DNA of 36,773 nt from Frankiales bacterium. Lineage in GTDB: Bacteria > Actinomycetota > Actinomycetes > JAFAQI01. The first letter of the stretch is position 1. The number at the start of each line of letters is the position of its first letter. The position numbers were made by a program, and so were the translations under genes. Of the stretch, positions 1 to 8,078 are shown one piece after another. The notes under the pieces are model-generated. The model was not told where the DNA came from and made no database searches. It saw only the letters and a program-made list of their open reading frames with translations. The stretch spans positions 76,232 to 113,004 of the forward strand of contig JAICXQ010000001.1 of assembly GCA_025980325.1 (NCBI GenBank). The letters are read 5' to 3'.

Positions 1-381
1 GTGCCGATGTACAAGCCGCACAAGGGAAACTCGACCCGGGTTGAGATCCGCTCGCCCGACTCGGCCTGCAATCCCTACCTTGCCTTCGCGGTCATGCTCG
101 CCGCCGGGCTGAAGGGGATCGAGGAGGGTTACGAGTTGCCCGACGGCGCCGAAGACGACGTATGGTCGCTCACACCGGGGGAGCGGCGGGCGCTGGGCAT
201 CACTCCGTTGCCGGGATCTCTGTCCGATGCGATCGCGACGCTGGAAGGCTCGGAGTTGATGGCGGAGACCCTCGGCGAGCACGTGTTCGACTACTTCCTG
301 CGCAACAAGCGCGCGGAGTGGGACGCCTACCGGCACCAGGTCACGCCGTTCGAATTGACTCGCTACCTGCCGGTTCTCTGA
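1..381 (+). CDS. glnA2: Glutamine synthetase GlnA2, C-terminal part (5' end outside window)
   Basis: This is the last 126 residues of a type I glutamine synthetase (glutamate + NH3 + ATP to glutamine). The visible catalytic-domain motifs are RVEIRSPDS (residues 14-22) and [17 protein letters not shown] (23-39). The segment that carries the adenylylated tyrosine in GSI-beta enzymes reads DDVWSLTPGE here, so Trp stands where Tyr is expected. The paralogue at the right edge of the window keeps Tyr. This suggests that GlnA2 is not controlled by GlnE. The gene is cut by the window edge and ends in TGA at 379-381. The amidotransferase and, further on, glnE follow on the same strand. The family call is certain; the glnA2 label rests on this context and the missing Tyr. 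Confidence 0.9.
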   Translation: MPMYKPHKGNSTRVEIRSPDSACNPYLAFAVMLAAGLKGIEEGYELPDGAEDDVWSLTPGERRALGITPLPGSLSDAIATLEGSELMAETLGEHVFDYFLRNKRAEWDAYRHQVTPFELTRYLPVL

Positions 382-395
382 CATGGTCCGCTGAG

Positions 396-1088
396 GTGGC
401 GCGCGTCCTGGTCGTCCAACACGCGGCGCACGAAGGCTTGGGCAGCTTGCAGGATTGGCTGCCCGCGGCGGGCGTCGACGTCCATCCGATCCACCCGTAC
501 CTCGGCCATCGGGTTCCGCCGTACGTCGAAGGCGACGCGCTGATCGTGCTCGGCGGTCCGATGGGTGCTCTCGACGACGACGTCGCGTCGTGGTTGCCGG
601 CGACTCGCGCGCTGCTCGCGTCCGCGATCGACGACGGCGTGCCGACGCTCGGCATATGTCTGGGCGCGCAGCTGCTGGCTGTTGCGGCCGGGGGAGAGGT
701 ACGGCGCGGCGCGCTCGGGCCGGAGTTGGGGCTGGACACGGTGACGGTGTCGCAGCCCGATCTGCTGTTGCCGTCGGGTGAGTGGCCGGTGGTGCAGTGG
801 CACTTCGACACGGTGGTGCGATTGCCGGAGTCGGCGGCGCTGCTCGCGTCGTCGTCGCGCTATGCCGCGCAGGCGTTCCGGGTGGGCGAAGTGGCGTGGG
901 GCTTGCAGTTCCACCTCGAGGCCACCGCCGACATGGTCGCCGAGTGGGCACGCATCGACGCCGGCGCGCTGGCGGAGGAGGGCCGCGACGCGGCGTCGGT
1001 CGTCGCCGAGGTCGCCGCGGCGTCTGGTGATCTGGAGGCCGTAGGCGTCCAGGTAATCCAACGCTTCGCGCATGTGATTACGGGATGA
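396..1088 (+). CDS. Class I glutamine amidotransferase (GMP-synthase GATase-like)
   Basis: A 230-residue single-domain class I (triad) glutamine amidotransferase, which hydrolyses glutamine to supply ammonia. The nucleophile elbow GICLGAQLLA holds Cys88, and the C-terminal GLQFHLEAT holds His173 and Glu175, so the triad looks complete. The LGGPMG oxyanion loop lies at about 52-57. There is no synthetase domain, so the acceptor is unknown; similar stand-alone proteins include gamma-glutamyl-polyamine hydrolase-like and GuaA-like GATases. I chose GTG 396 because the protein then begins directly with the first beta strand (MARVLVVQH). An upstream in-frame start at 162 would overlap glnA2 by 220 bp. 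It lies 14 bp after glnA2 and is probably co-transcribed with it. Confidence 0.82.
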   Translation: MARVLVVQHAAHEGLGSLQDWLPAAGVDVHPIHPYLGHRVPPYVEGDALIVLGGPMGALDDDVASWLPATRALLASAIDDGVPTLGICLGAQLLAVAAGGEVRRGALGPELGLDTVTVSQPDLLLPSGEWPVVQWHFDTVVRLPESAALLASSSRYAAQAFRVGEVAWGLQFHLEATADMVAEWARIDAGALAEEGRDAASVVAEVAAASGDLEAVGVQVIQRFAHVITG

Positions 1089-1106
1089 GCGTTGGTGTCG
1101 CCCGGC

Positions 1107-1145
1107 GTGATGATGGCGTTCGCTGCCGTCCAACGCCATGATCAC
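1107..1145. terminator. Probable bidirectional terminator hairpin
   Basis: The arms GTGATGATGGCGTT (1107-1120) and AACGCCATGATCAC (1132-1145) pair at 13 of 14 positions around an 11-nt loop. It sits between two convergent genes, the amidotransferase (ends 1088) and the lipoprotein (ends 1173), where a shared terminator is expected. There is no clear U-tract, which is common in actinomycetes. Confidence 0.6.
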
Positions 1146-1172
1146 CGATAACTGCCCGGAGCGCGCCGGCCG

Positions 1173-1613
1173 TTAGCTGGTGATGGTGCCGCCGGCTGTC
1201 GTGAAGATGCCGGTGTTGCACGTATCCGTCGAGGCCGGGCCGTGGATGCCGCCGTTCGTGCTGTCGTAGATCCAGAAGCGGCCGGCGCCGACTGAGCCGG
1301 CGAGGCAGAAGCCGGTCGTGACGGCGAGATGGACTGTCACGACACCGACCGGCGGTTTCACGCCCGGGCACGCCGTTGTCAGCACCGATGCGGCCGCGTA
1401 CTTCCCGCCGTCGGTGAAGTACGCCTCTTCGCAGTTCGCCAGGCTGCGCAGCGCGCTTTCCATTGCCACGTCGTCGGCGACGTTGATCGCCGCGTTGCCG
1501 GACGGGCTCTTCGTCGACGACGGCGTGCTCGATCCGCTGCATCCGGCGAGCGGAACTACGACGGCGACGGCGACCGCAACGGTGGCGACGCGTATCCGAT
1601 CCACGACCGACAT
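1173..1613 (-). CDS. Lipoprotein with a pilin-like C-terminal region
   Basis: A 146-residue exported lipoprotein. It has a hydrophobic signal (residues about 9-21), a lipobox PLAGC with Cys25, then a Ser/Thr-rich spacer. From about residue 45 the pattern (AMESALRSLANCEEAYFTDGGKYA) resembles the start of the globular head of actinobacterial type IV pilins, which commonly read 'A..DLR..A.AEEAYFTD.G.Y'. The usual pilin N-terminal prepilin helix is absent and a lipoprotein signal replaces it. Four later Cys residues could form disulfides. The start is 7 bp downstream of the ABC permease stop with a GAGGCA ribosome-binding site, so it is the third gene of that operon. The pilin resemblance is by eye, and function is unknown. 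Confidence 0.75.
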   Translation of the reverse strand: MSVVDRIRVATVAVAVAVVVPLAGCSGSSTPSSTKSPSGNAAINVADDVAMESALRSLANCEEAYFTDGGKYAAASVLTTACPGVKPPVGVVTVHLAVTTGFCLAGSVGAGRFWIYDSTNGGIHGPASTDTCNTGIFTTAGGTITS

Positions 1614-1619
1614 CTTGCC

Positions 1620-2453
1620 TCAGTCGGCCTTGCGGAACTCCAGAATCGCCACGCCGAGCATCGCCGCGCCCATCCCGGCGACGATGAGGAGTTCCAGCCA
1701 GGTCGGCACCCGCCAGCCGTCCCAGCTCACGCCCGGGTTCAGCCGGTGCACCGCCGCGACCGGTACGTGCAGGTGCGCGAACACCGCGCGCCGTACCGGG
1801 TCGACCGCGTACGTCAGCGGATCGATGCGGGTCAGCACCTGCAGCCACGCGGGCAGGTTCGACAGCGGGAACAGCGCGCCGGACAAGAAGAACAGCGGCA
1901 TCAGCAACATCTGGTTCAGCGCCATGAACGCCTGCAACTGCGTGATCCGCGCCGCCGTCATCACCCCGAACGCGGTCAACGTGAACGCAAGCAGCAGCAA
2001 CTCGCCGAACACGGTGAGGACCAGCGTCAGCGAGTACGGCACGCCGACGATGCCGGCGAGTGCAAGGATCAGCACGCCCTGCAACGAGGCGGTCGTCGCA
2101 CCACCGAGGCACTTGCCGACGACGATCGCCCACCGGCTGATCGGTGCGACGAGCATCTCGCGCAGGAACCCGAACTCGCGATCCCACACGATCGACGCGG
2201 CCGAGAACATCGCGGTGAACAGCACCGCCATCGACAACGCACCCGGATACATGAACGTGCGCAAGTTGAGTCCGTGCACCGCGCCGGACGTGATGGTCGA
2301 CAAACCGGTGCCGAGCACGAACAGGAACAGCACCGGCTGGATCAACGACGTCACGATCCGCAGCCGGTCGTTGAAGAAACGGATCATCTCGCGTTGCCAC
2401 ACCACGCGCACTGCACGCACGTCGTGCGCGAACCGGTCGGCGCCGGTGGTCAT
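1620..2453 (-). CDS. ABC-2 type transporter permease (DrrB-like)
   Basis: A 277-residue integral membrane protein of the ABC-2 exporter class. It has a soluble N-terminal helix region (residues 1-35) and about six hydrophobic segments, for example LFLFVLGTGLSTI, SMAVLFTAMFSAASIVW, LLLLAFTLTAFGVMTA, MLLMPLFFLSGALFPLSNLP and a C-terminal LLIVAGMGAAMLGVAIL. The motifs REFGFLREMLVAPISR and FFLSGALFPLSNLPAWL are typical of DrrB/NodJ-type permeases. I chose ATG 2453 because it overlaps the ATPase stop (tca 2450-2452) as ATGA, giving translational coupling. With the ATPase it should form an exporter; the substrate (drug, lipid or polysaccharide) cannot be told. Confidence 0.92.
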   Translation of the reverse strand: MTTGADRFAHDVRAVRVVWQREMIRFFNDRLRIVTSLIQPVLFLFVLGTGLSTITSGAVHGLNLRTFMYPGALSMAVLFTAMFSAASIVWDREFGFLREMLVAPISRWAIVVGKCLGGATTASLQGVLILALAGIVGVPYSLTLVLTVFGELLLLAFTLTAFGVMTAARITQLQAFMALNQMLLMPLFFLSGALFPLSNLPAWLQVLTRIDPLTYAVDPVRRAVFAHLHVPVAAVHRLNPGVSWDGWRVPTWLELLIVAGMGAAMLGVAILEFRKAD

Positions 2454-3433
2454 CGATTCCGCGCCATCATCCGCACCCACTGGTTCGAGCCGCCGGCCGC
2501 TTCGGCGTCGCGGATCGTCGTACCGGTGTAGGACATGAACACGTCGTCGAGTGACGGCCGCGACACGCTCACCGACCGGATCGGCACGCCGAGCTCGGCG
2601 AACAGTCGCGGGACGAAACCTTCGCCGCCGGCGATCGCGAACGTCACCTGGCCTTCGGCCAGCACCGGCGCCACGTCGAAGCGATCCCGCAACGCCGTCA
2701 TCGCCGCCTCGTCGTCCTGGGTCGTGATCTGCACCCGGTCTTTCCCGACGCTCGCCTTCAACGCCTCGGGCGTATCGGTGACGACGATCCGGCCTTGGTC
2801 GATGATGGCGATGCGGTCGCAGTACTCCGCCTCGTCCATGTAGTGCGTCGTCATGAAAATCGTGATGTCCTCGCGATGCCGCAACTCGTTGATGTAGCGC
2901 CAGATCGACGCGCGCGTCTGCGGATCGAGCCCGACCGTCGGCTCGTCGAGGAACAGCACCCGCGGCGCGTGCAACAGCCCGCGCGCGATCTCCAGCCGCC
3001 GTTTCATCCCGCCGCTGTACGTCGACACGCGCGAACGCCGGCGATCCGAGAGCCCGACCATGCCGAGCACGTCGGTCATCCGGTCGCCGACGACCGCCTT
3101 CGGCACGCCGTACAGCTCGGCGTGCATGCGCAGGTTCTGCTCGGCGGTGAGGTAGCCGTCGAGGGTCGGATCCTGGAACACCAGGCCGATCGTGCGCCGG
3201 ACGTCGTCGCGCTGGCGGACGACGTCGTAGCCGGCGACGGTCGCCGTCCCGGCACTCGGCTGCACCAGCGTGCACAGCATCTTGATGGTCGTCGACTTGC
3301 CCGCGCCGTTCGGGCCGAGGAAGCCGAACACCTCGCCGGGTTCGACGTCGAGATCCACGCCGGCGACGGCTTCGACGTCGTCGTACCGCCTCGCCAGGCC
3401 GCGCGCAGACACGGCCCGGACGGGAACGGTCAC
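2450..3433 (-). CDS. ABC transporter ATP-binding protein (DrrA-like)
   Basis: A 327-residue ATPase of the DrrA/daunorubicin-resistance class. Walker A is GPNGAGKSTT (residues 40-49), the signature is YSGGMKRRLEIARGLL (from 139), Walker B and the catalytic Glu are VLFLDEPTVGLD (about 159-170), and the H-loop is TTHYMDEAEYCDR. The C-terminal extension (about 220-320) ends with RPSLDDVFMSYTG, which is typical of this subfamily. GTG 3433 is the chosen start. Longer versions would run antisense into glnE, whose own start is only 18 bp away. It is the first gene of a minus-strand operon with the permease and lipoprotein, divergent from glnE. Confidence 0.92.
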   Translation of the reverse strand: MTVPVRAVSARGLARRYDDVEAVAGVDLDVEPGEVFGFLGPNGAGKSTTIKMLCTLVQPSAGTATVAGYDVVRQRDDVRRTIGLVFQDPTLDGYLTAEQNLRMHAELYGVPKAVVGDRMTDVLGMVGLSDRRRSRVSTYSGGMKRRLEIARGLLHAPRVLFLDEPTVGLDPQTRASIWRYINELRHREDITIFMTTHYMDEAEYCDRIAIIDQGRIVVTDTPEALKASVGKDRVQITTQDDEAAMTALRDRFDVAPVLAEGQVTFAIAGGEGFVPRLFAELGVPIRSVSVSRPSLDDVFMSYTGTTIRDAEAAGGSNQWVRMMARNR

Positions 3434-3451
3434 GGTACGTACGGTAGTCGA
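3434..3451. promoter_or_regulatory. Overlapping divergent leaderless promoters between ABC operon and glnE
   Basis: Only 18 bp separate the GTG start of the ABC ATPase (minus) from the GTG start of glnE (plus). On the plus strand TACGGT (3440-3445) lies 6 nt before glnE GTG. On the minus strand TACCGT (3446-3441) lies 7 nt before the ATPase GTG. Both fit the actinobacterial -10 consensus TANNNT at the distance expected when transcription starts on the start codon. No ribosome-binding site fits on either side. Leaderless transcription from two overlapping -10 boxes is an inference. Confidence 0.5.
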
Positions 3452-6376
3452 GTGACCGGACCGGAGCGGGCGCAGACGCTGGTCACCCGGCTGGCCCGCA
3501 GCGGTTTCGGCGCGCCCCGCGAGGCGGCGACGGCGCTGGCGGATCTGGACCTCACCGACGACGACGAGGTGATCGCGTCGCTCGCGGCCGCTGCAAACCC
3601 CGACCTGGCGGCGACGGGCCTCGTCCGGCTGGCCGGGGCCGCGACGGACCGCGACGCGCTGCTGGGAAGGCTTCGTACAGACGACTGGTTTCTGCGTCGC
3701 CTCACCCTCGTACTCGGTGCCAGTGCCGCACTGGGCGCGCACCTCGCCCGCCATCCCGACGACTGGCACGTGCTCGACGACGAGCAGGCCGCGAGCAGCC
3801 GGCCGAGCCGGCTCGGATTGCAGGCGGTGCTTCGCGACGCCGTCCGCGGACGCACCGGAACGGACGCGCGCGATGCCTTACGTCGCGCGTACCGCCGGCT
3901 GTTGCTGGTGCTCGCCGCACGCGATCTGGTGGGCGGGCTCGCGGTCGACGACGTCGCGGGGGAGCTGGCCGACCTCGCGGAGGCGGCGCTGTGCGCGGCC
4001 TACGACGTCGCGCTCGCCGAGCATCCGCACTACGAAGGCCGGCTCGCGATCATCGGCATGGGCAAGTGCGGCGGTCGCGAGCTCAACTACGTCAGCGACG
4101 TCGACGTCGTCTTCGTCGCCGAGCCCGCGGACAACGTCGCGACCGCGGTCGCCGCCGCGACGATGCGCGTGTGCTCGGACGTGACCGGCGAAGGATCGCT
4201 GTGGCCGGTCGACGCAGCGCTGCGACCGGAGGGCAAGTCCGGCCCGCTCGTGCGAACGGTCGCGAGCCACGTCGCGTACTACGAGCGCTGGGCCAAGACC
4301 TGGGAGTTCCAGGCGTTGCTCAAAGCCCGGCCGGTCGCCGGCGACAGACAACTCGGCGAGCAGTACGCCGATGCGATCACGCCGTTCGTGTGGACCGCGG
4401 CGCAGCGCCCGGACTTCGTGCAAGACGTACAGGCGATGCGCCGCCGCGTCCTCGAACACGTACCCGCCGCCGAGGTCGAACGCGAGGTGAAGCTCGGCCC
4501 CGGCGGGCTGCGCGACGTCGAGTTCGCCGTGCAGTTGTTGCAGCTCGTGCACGGCCGCAGCGATCCGTCGCTGCGCAGCCCGAACACGCTGACCGCGCTC
4601 GACGCGCTCGCCCGCGGCGGTTATGTCGGTCGCGACGACGGCGCCCGGCTCGCCGCGGCGTACCGGTTCCTGCGCACCGAAGAACACCGGCTGCAACTGC
4701 AGCAGTTGCGACGCACTCACTTGTTGCCGGCCGACGACGCCGGGTTGCGCTGGCTGGCCCGCGCGACCGGGCATCGCGACGTGACGAGTTGGCGGGTGGA
4801 GCACGACAGCCACAACCGCGCGGTACGGCGGCTGCACGAGAAGCTGTTCTACCGGCCGTTGCTCGACGCGGTCGCCCGGTTGCCGGCGGAGCAGACGAAG
4901 CTCTCGCCGGAAGCGGCCGCACAACGGTTGGAAGCATTGGGTTTTCGCGACCCTGCCGCAGCGCTGCGTCATCTCGAAGCGCTGACCCGCGGAGTGAGCC
5001 GGCGCGCCGCGATCCAGCGCACGCTGCTGCCGGTGATGCTGAGCTGGTTCGCCGACGCCGCTGACCCCGACGCCGGCTTGCTCGCGTTCCGCCAGGTGAG
5101 CGATGCGCTCGGCAGCACGCCGTGGTACCTGCGCGTGCTGCGCGACGAAGGCGCGACGGCCGAACGACTGGCCCGGCTGCTCGCGACCAGCCGGTTCGTC
5201 GCCGACCTGCTCGGTCGCGCGCCGGAAGCGGTCGCGCTGCTCGGACACGACGACGACATCCGCCCGCGGCCCGCGGCAGCGCTCAACGCGGAGCTGCTCG
5301 CCGCCGTCCGGCGCAACGACGACTGGGAGAACGCGGTCGCCGTCGCCCGCGGCGTACGGCGACGAGAGCTGTTGCGGATCGCCGGCAGCGACCTGCTCGG
5401 CCTTCTCGACGTCGAGGCGGTCGGGACCGCACTCACCGACGTCGCCGCGGCGACCCTCGAGGCGGCGCTGGCGACGGCGACGAGGAAGATCGAGGCCGAA
5501 CGCCGCGCGTCGATGCCCGTCACCATGGCGCTGATCGGGATGGGACGGCTCGGCGGCGGCGAGCAGGGTTACGGCAGCGACGCCGACGTGCTGTTCGTCT
5601 ACGAACCGATCGAAGGCGACGACAGTCCCGAGCACACCCAGGCGGCACACGACGTCGCGAACGAGATGCGCCGGCTGCTCGCGCTGCCCGCGCCGGATCC
5701 GCCGCTCGTGGTCGACGCCGACCTGCGACCGGAGGGCCGGCAGGGCCCGCTGGTGCGCAGCCTGTCGTCGTACGGCGAGTACTACCGGCGGTGGTCGTCG
5801 GTGTGGGAAAGCCAGGCGCTGCTGCGGGCGCGGCCGATCGCCGGGGACCCTGACCTCGGCCGGCGGTTCGTCGAGTCCATCGAGCCGTTGCGGTACCCCG
5901 CCGGCGGGCTGAAGGCGAGCTCGGTCACCGAGATCCGGCGGCTCAAGTCGCGAATGGAAGCCGAACGGCTGCCGAGAGGTGTCGACCCTGCGCTGCACGC
6001 GAAACTCGGTCGCGGCGGGCTGTCCGACGTCGAGTGGTCGGTGCAGCTGATCCAGCTGCGCTACGGCGGCGACGAGCCGCGCCTGCGCACGACCGCGACG
6101 CTGCCGGCCCTCGCCACGGCGGCCGACCTCGGCCTGCTCGCCGGCGAGGACGCGACGACGCTCGCGGACGCGTGGCGGATGGCGACGAGGGTGCGCAACG
6201 GTCTCGTGCTCTCGACCGGCCGCGCCGGCGACGTACTGCCGACCGATCCGCGCTCGGTGTCGACCCTCGCGCGCTGCCTCGGCTACCCGGCCGGCGCGGC
6301 GCAGGACATGGTCGAGGACTACCTGCGCGCCGCCCGGCGAGCGCGCGCGACGTACGAGCGGGTGTTCTTCGCCTGA
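3452..6376 (+). CDS. glnE: Bifunctional glutamine synthetase adenylyltransferase / adenylyl-removing enzyme
   Basis: A 974-residue GlnE, the usual actinobacterial length. It adenylylates and de-adenylylates a tyrosine of glutamine synthetase, lowering or restoring its activity according to nitrogen status. Two nucleotidyltransferase domains are visible. The N-terminal one has IIGMGKCGGRELNYVSDVDV (about residue 200, the adenylyl-removing half). The C-terminal one has LIGMGRLGGGEQGYGSDADV (about 690, the adenylylating half). Each is followed by the ALRPEGKSGPLVR / DLRPEGRQGPLVR motif and a helical GlnD-PII-type domain (VKLGPGGLRDVEFAVQLLQL; AKLGRGGLSDVEWSVQLIQL). GTG 3452 is chosen because the divergent ABC gene begins at 3433. 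The target is probably GlnA1 at the right edge, which has the modified Tyr. Confidence 0.97.
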   Translation: MTGPERAQTLVTRLARSGFGAPREAATALADLDLTDDDEVIASLAAAANPDLAATGLVRLAGAATDRDALLGRLRTDDWFLRRLTLVLGASAALGAHLARHPDDWHVLDDEQAASSRPSRLGLQAVLRDAVRGRTGTDARDALRRAYRRLLLVLAARDLVGGLAVDDVAGELADLAEAALCAAYDVALAEHPHYEGRLAIIGMGKCGGRELNYVSDVDVVFVAEPADNVATAVAAATMRVCSDVTGEGSLWPVDAALRPEGKSGPLVRTVASHVAYYERWAKTWEFQALLKARPVAGDRQLGEQYADAITPFVWTAAQRPDFVQDVQAMRRRVLEHVPAAEVEREVKLGPGGLRDVEFAVQLLQLVHGRSDPSLRSPNTLTALDALARGGYVGRDDGARLAAAYRFLRTEEHRLQLQQLRRTHLLPADDAGLRWLARATGHRDVTSWRVEHDSHNRAVRRLHEKLFYRPLLDAVARLPAEQTKLSPEAAAQRLEALGFRDPAAALRHLEALTRGVSRRAAIQRTLLPVMLSWFADAADPDAGLLAFRQVSDALGSTPWYLRVLRDEGATAERLARLLATSRFVADLLGRAPEAVALLGHDDDIRPRPAAALNAELLAAVRRNDDWENAVAVARGVRRRELLRIAGSDLLGLLDVEAVGTALTDVAAATLEAALATATRKIEAERRASMPVTMALIGMGRLGGGEQGYGSDADVLFVYEPIEGDDSPEHTQAAHDVANEMRRLLALPAPDPPLVVDADLRPEGRQGPLVRSLSSYGEYYRRWSSVWESQALLRARPIAGDPDLGRRFVESIEPLRYPAGGLKASSVTEIRRLKSRMEAERLPRGVDPALHAKLGRGGLSDVEWSVQLIQLRYGGDEPRLRTTATLPALATAADLGLLAGEDATTLADAWRMATRVRNGLVLSTGRAGDVLPTDPRSVSTLARCLGYPAGAAQDMVEDYLRAARRARATYERVFFA

Positions 6377-6463
6377 CCCGCGCGCAGCCCGACACGGCAG
6401 GAGAACGACCTGCGGCGGCGAACGCTCGCAAAGACAGGACCTGCCGTCGAAGGGAAACCCGTC

Positions 6464-8026
6464 ATGGCCAAGCAGGGCACTGCTCGTCGCCGCAACACGC
6501 GCCTCGCGCTCGCCTTAGGCGTCGTCGCCGTCAGCCTCGCGGCGGCACCGACGTTTGGCAGCTCGTCGGCGGCCGTGCGCTTCGGCGCGCCGGTGATCGT
6601 CGACCAGCAGCTCGCCGGCGGTGAACCTTCGATCTTCTGGGACCCGGTCCACCAGGACTACATCTACTCCTCGCACGAGGGCACCACGCACACCGACCGC
6701 CAGGGTCTCGACGCGCCGATCGGCGACGTCAACGAGACGTCCAACTACCGCAACCAGGTCAACATCTGGACCTCGCGCGACGGCAAGACGTGGGTGCGGA
6801 CCGACCTCGACGGCACCGGGTTCGAGGCGAACCCGAGCAACAACACCGGCTTCTCCGACCCGGACCTCACCCAGGACGACGCCGGCCGCATCTACGACAC
6901 CGGCATCGACCTGGTGAACGACGCGCTGTTCTCCTCGCCCGACGGCGGCAAGACGTGGGACAAGGGCACGATCAACTGCCACGACGGCGACCGGCCCTGG
7001 CTCGCCGGCGGACCGAAGGACGTCGTCTGGCTCGCGAACGACCCCGAGGAGCAGAACCACACGGTCTGGCAGTCGACCGACGGCGGGTCGACGTGCGGCA
7101 CCGGCATCCAGGACTCGGTCGGCTACGGCAAGCTGTTCTACGACAAGGTGAAGGGCTCGCCGCTCTACGGCGCGCTGATCGAGCCGGCGCCGGACACCGG
7201 CCACGGCATGATCGGCGTCTCGATCCTCAAGAACGCGCTCGCGGCGTACAAGAAGGGCAGCGGCACGTTCGTCCCGCAAGGCGTCGCGCCGGTGTCGGGC
7301 GGCACGTTCACGCACTTCCCGTCGCTCGCGATCGACACCAAGGGCAACCTCTACCTCACCTGGGACGACCAGGGCAGCGGCAACGGCAAGAACTCGATCT
7401 GGCTGGCCAGCTCGCACGACGGCGTCCACTGGACCAAGCCGTACGTCGTCGCCCGGCCCGGCACCACCGTGCTGTGGCCGTGGGTCGTCGCCGGCACGCC
7501 GGGCAACGTCGGCGTCGTGTGGTGGCAGTACGACCGGCCGACGCCGAACCCCGACCAGGCGACGACGGGCAACGTGTCGCTGATGGACGCGAACATCTAC
7601 GGCTTCGGCTCCAAACACGTGCGCAAGTCGACGGTCAACGCGGCCGGTCACCCGATTCACTCCGGCGGCATCTGCCAGGGCGGTACGACGTGTGTCGCGA
7701 CCGGCCAGGACCGCCGCCTCGGCGACTACTTCACCGACTGGATCGACAGCCGCGGCTGCGTGATCATCGCCAGCGGCGACACGATGATCAAGGACCCGGT
7801 CACCGGCGGCGACAAGGCGTGGTCCACGCCGATCTTCATCCGGCAGGACAGCGGCCCGTCGCTCACCGGCCGTTCGTGCGGCGGCTCGTCGTCGCACGGC
7901 GCGGTGTTCGGGATTCCGGGCGGCGCTCGCACGCTGGGCGGCCCGGTGGCGCTGCTGGCGCTGTTGTTCCTGGCCGTCGTCGCGACCGGCCGCAGCCTGC
8001 GCGGTAAAGGGCTCGCAACCGCATAG
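6464..8026 (+). CDS. Exported sialidase-like beta-propeller protein, membrane anchored
   Basis: A 520-residue protein with an N-terminal Sec-type signal (basic MAKQGTARRRNTR, then LALALGVVAVSLAAAP, cleavage near residue 36). The large extracellular domain carries Asp-box-like motifs (SRDGKTW, SPDGGKTW, STDGGST, SSHDGVHW), which mark the blades of sialidase-type propellers. DRRLGDYFTDWID near residue 420 resembles the final blade of bacterial sialidase-like proteins. A C-terminal hydrophobic segment (about 492-510, GGPVALLALLFLAVVATG) followed by basic residues should hold it in the membrane; no LPXTG sorting motif is seen. The ribosome-binding site is GAAGGGA at 6449-6455. I do not see a convincing catalytic Arg triad, so sialidase activity is not claimed. 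Confidence 0.82.
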   Translation: MAKQGTARRRNTRLALALGVVAVSLAAAPTFGSSSAAVRFGAPVIVDQQLAGGEPSIFWDPVHQDYIYSSHEGTTHTDRQGLDAPIGDVNETSNYRNQVNIWTSRDGKTWVRTDLDGTGFEANPSNNTGFSDPDLTQDDAGRIYDTGIDLVNDALFSSPDGGKTWDKGTINCHDGDRPWLAGGPKDVVWLANDPEEQNHTVWQSTDGGSTCGTGIQDSVGYGKLFYDKVKGSPLYGALIEPAPDTGHGMIGVSILKNALAAYKKGSGTFVPQGVAPVSGGTFTHFPSLAIDTKGNLYLTWDDQGSGNGKNSIWLASSHDGVHWTKPYVVARPGTTVLWPWVVAGTPGNVGVVWWQYDRPTPNPDQATTGNVSLMDANIYGFGSKHVRKSTVNAAGHPIHSGGICQGGTTCVATGQDRRLGDYFTDWIDSRGCVIIASGDTMIKDPVTGGDKAWSTPIFIRQDSGPSLTGRSCGGSSSHGAVFGIPGGARTLGGPVALLALLFLAVVATGRSLRGKGLATA

Positions 8027-8037
8027 CCTGCACGGTT

Positions 8038-8066
8038 GACTGTGATCGATACATGACGTCACAGTC
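8038..8066. repeat. Inverted repeat between sialidase-like gene and acetyltransferase
   Basis: GACTGTGA (8038-8045) and TCACAGTC (8059-8066) form perfect 8-bp arms around 13 nt. It lies 12 bp after one stop codon and 13 bp before the next start. It may be a terminator of the upstream gene or an operator for the acetyltransferase. The sequence does not decide between these. Confidence 0.45.
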
Positions 8067-8078
8067 GACGGGAGTGGG

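Noticed and set aside
1020-1145. Transposase-like minus-strand peptide (ALDGSERHHH...)
   Set aside because: It runs antisense through the end of the amidotransferase and the terminator hairpin; no transposase motif supports it.
3878-5998. 706-codon minus-strand open frame opposite glnE
   Set aside because: It is a high-GC shadow. The sequence is Arg/Gln/Asp-rich without motifs, and glnE on the other strand is certain.
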